Positions 62,347-64,000 of a stretch of DNA of 64,000 nt are shown one piece after another (positions within the stretch are counted from its first letter, which is position 1; every line of letters starts with the position of its first letter). Position numbers and translations under genes: made by a program. This stretch comes from Achromobacter xylosoxidans. GTDB taxonomy: Bacteria; Pseudomonadota; Gammaproteobacteria; Burkholderiales; Burkholderiaceae_B. A model generated the notes under the pieces. It was not told the DNA's origin and did no database searches. It was given only the letters and a program-made list of their open reading frames with translations. The stretch is taken from the NCBI RefSeq assembly GCF_001457475.1, contig NZ_LN831029.1, positions 5,580,001-5,644,000 of the forward strand, in the 5' to 3' direction.

Positions 62347-63579
62347 TCACTCCGCCGCGCGTTGCGGCGCCTTGGCCGGGTGGGGCCGGAACTGGCCGAT
62401 CTGGATCGCGCGGCCCGCCAGCAGGCCGCAGCCCGCCATCGCCAGGCACAATGCGGCGCACAGCCCGAGCGCCGCCGACCAGCCACCCAGCCGGTCGTGC
62501 ATGGCGCCGACCAGCGCGGGTCCGCTGGCGGCGAACAGGTAGCCCACGCACTGTGCCATACCCGACAGCGCCGCCGCCTGCTGGGCATGACTGGCGCGCA
62601 GGCCCACGAACATCAAGCCCAGAATGATGCCACCGCCCGTGCCCAATCCGAGCAACACGATCCAGAGCGTGGCCCAGCCCGGCGCCGCGATCAAACCGAC
62701 GAACGCCGCCAGCGAGGACGCCGCCGAGCAGAACGCGGCGGCGCGCTGGTCCTTCATGCGTCGCACCACCGGCGCCAGGAACAGCGCCGGCCCGGCCGAC
62801 ATCAACTGCAGCAGGCCGTGCAGCGAGCCGGCGCGCTCGGCCGTATAACCCGCGTCGCGCAGGATCGCCGGCAGCCAGCTCACGCCGACGTAGAACACGA
62901 ACGAATTGATGCCCAGGTACAGCGTCACCTGCCAGGCCAGCGCCGAATGCCACAGCCGGCCGCCGTGCGGCGCGTGCGCGGTGGACGAAGCCGGCGGCGT
63001 ATGGTTGGCCAGCTGCGGCAGCCACAGCAGCACGCCGGCCACGGGGATCACCAGCAGGCACAGCGCCGAGAAGCGCCAGCTGCCTCCCGCCAGGCTGGCC
63101 AGCGGCACAGCCAGGGCCGAGGCGGCGCCGGCCGCGATGCTCATGGTCAGGACATACGCCGAGGTCAGCCCCGCCACGCGCTGCGGAAAGTCGCGCTTGA
63201 GCAGGCTGGGCAGCAGCACGTTGCCGATGGCGATGCCCGAGCCGATCACTGCCGTGCCCGTATACAGCGCCCAGGCCTGGCCCTGGCTGCGCAGCACGAT
63301 ACCGCCGCCGATCAGCAGCAGCGCCGCGAACAGGGTGCGCTCCAGCCCGTAGCGGCGCGCCATGCCCGCCGACACCAGCGAGACGACGGCGAAGGCCAGC
63401 AGCGGCAGCGTGATCAGCATGCCGGCCGCGGTATTGGACAGGCCGAGCTGCTCGCGGATCAGGCCGACCAGTGGCGGCATGCCCGTGACCGGCGCGCGCA
63501 GCGCCATGGCAATGAAGAGGATGCCCACGATCAACAGGACGGGGCGTTGGGAAGCGGGGGAGGAAGCGGAAGGAGTCAT
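62347..63579 (-). CDS. MFS transporter, NimT/CynX type
   Basis: This 410-residue inner-membrane carrier has twelve helices. The start LLIVGILFIAMALRAPVTGMPPLVG (residues about 14-38) is the signature of the CynX/NimT group. Escherichia coli NimT exports 2-nitroimidazole and is encoded divergently from the AraC regulator NimR. The same layout exists here, with an AraC gene starting 87 bases away. Substrate is inferred only. Confidence 0.85.
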   Translation of the reverse strand: MTPSASSPASQRPVLLIVGILFIAMALRAPVTGMPPLVGLIREQLGLSNTAAGMLITLPLLAFAVVSLVSAGMARRYGLERTLFAALLLIGGGIVLRSQGQAWALYTGTAVIGSGIAIGNVLLPSLLKRDFPQRVAGLTSAYVLTMSIAAGAASALAVPLASLAGGSWRFSALCLLVIPVAGVLLWLPQLANHTPPASSTAHAPHGGRLWHSALAWQVTLYLGINSFVFYVGVSWLPAILRDAGYTAERAGSLHGLLQLMSAGPALFLAPVVRRMKDQRAAAFCSAASSLAAFVGLIAAPGWATLWIVLLGLGTGGGIILGLMFVGLRASHAQQAAALSGMAQCVGYLFAASGPALVGAMHDRLGGWSAALGLCAALCLAMAGCGLLAGRAIQIGQFRPHPAKAPQRAAE

Positions 63580-63665
63580 GGCGCCAGCTTAGAGAAAGCC
63601 GGCTCTGCTGAATTTCGAGATAATGACAAAATATCCTCAAATCCAGCCAAGCCCGCGCCGCGCCA

Positions 63666-64000
63666 ATGTATCCGCCGCAAGCCCACAGCCCCTACTTCGA
63701 TCCCGACACCCCCGCGCAATGGACGTACGCCATGCGTGTGGACGCCGCCCGCAACGAGCACGAATCGCCCACCCATCGCCATCGGATGGGGCAGCTGGTG
63801 CTGTCGCTGCAAGGCGGGGTGACGAGCTTCGTGCCGCAGGGCCTGTGGATGGTGCCGCCGCGCTGCGGCGTCTGGATCCCCGGCGGCGTGCCGCACAGCA
63901 ACCGCGTCACCGACAACGGCCGGGTCTGCTTCCTGTTCGTGCCGGCGGACACGCCGGGCCTGCCGACGCAATGCTGCACGCTGGCGGTCACGCCGCTGGT
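63666..64000 (+). CDS. AraC-type regulator, NimR-like (partial)
   Basis: This frame runs off the right edge; 111 codons are visible. They form a cupin-type sensor (ESPTHRHRMGQLVLSLQGGVTSF, LWMVPPRCGVWIPGGVPHSNRV), the N-terminus of NimR/YeaM-like AraC proteins. The HTH part is outside the window. The divergent NimT-like gene is the likely target. ATG 63666 follows the short intergenic gap. Confidence 0.75.
   Translation, partial: MYPPQAHSPYFDPDTPAQWTYAMRVDAARNEHESPTHRHRMGQLVLSLQGGVTSFVPQGLWMVPPRCGVWIPGGVPHSNRVTDNGRVCFLFVPADTPGLPTQCCTLAVTPL

Overview
The window is GC-rich (roughly 68 percent) chromosomal DNA from a betaproteobacterium of the order Burkholderiales. Achromobacter or Bordetella (Alcaligenaceae) is the most likely source. 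The grounds are codon use, two DUF4148 proteins (a Burkholderiales family), the cyoABCD layout, the MaeB type of malic enzyme, and the many LysR, AraC and FecI/FecR genes. I found about 68 genes, packed closely, and no rRNA, tRNA, CRISPR, insertion sequence or prophage. Genus assignment is inference.

Region by region. 0.3-3.1 kb: a MASE1-PAS membrane sensor with no output domain overlaps a three-domain protein (alpha/beta hydrolase with a Cys nucleophile, SnoaL-like, acyl-CoA-binding-like). 3.1-7.3 kb: DUF2946, SenC/Sco1 and PCu(A)C copper-handling proteins, a DUF4148 protein, and the RegB/RegA redox two-component pair. 7.3-11.5 kb: cyoABCD quinol oxidase. Its control region carries two identical TGCGAC-N5-GTCGCA boxes and an FNR-type site, so RegA and an FNR-family protein probably act on the oxidase. 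11.6-18.3 kb: an isolated nifQ-like gene, a PqqU/YncD-like TonB receptor, slyX, a second DUF4148 protein built from 39-residue repeats, a surface-antigen-like protein, and maeB.

18.3-32.6 kb is accessory in character: regulators (LysR, AraC, MarR, XRE-cupin), exporters (EamA, MATE, TauE/SafE), SDR and hydrolase enzymes, a GNAT acetyltransferase and a phospholipase D family lipoprotein. 32.7-42.1 kb holds two alkylation-repair pairs. alkB and alkA each sit beside a related 2OG-Fe(II) oxygenase-like gene, and the second of these seems to have lost its iron-binding HxD motif. Between them lie an AhpD-like gene, AraC regulators, a SUMF1-family gene broken by one in-frame TGA, MgtC, and a HAD phosphatase. 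42.2-45.8 kb is an aconitase-GntR operon with a nested inverted repeat in front.

45.8-55.7 kb has two complete FecI-FecR-TonB receptor surface-signalling sets on the minus strand, separated by a divergent LysR/SDR pair. 55.8-64 kb contains a PTS EIIC-EAL fusion (a probable c-di-GMP phosphodiesterase) with a structured leader, an SPFH protein coupled to a 38-residue membrane peptide, a CigR-like protein, a DUF2442-DMP19 fusion, a protealysin/emfourin protease-inhibitor operon, and a divergent NimR/NimT-like pair cut by the window end.

Common themes are redox and oxygen control of respiration, iron and cofactor uptake through TonB receptors, and many small regulator-target pairs with visible palindromic operators. 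Two short genes (50 and 38 codons) are described here from direct reading of the sequence.
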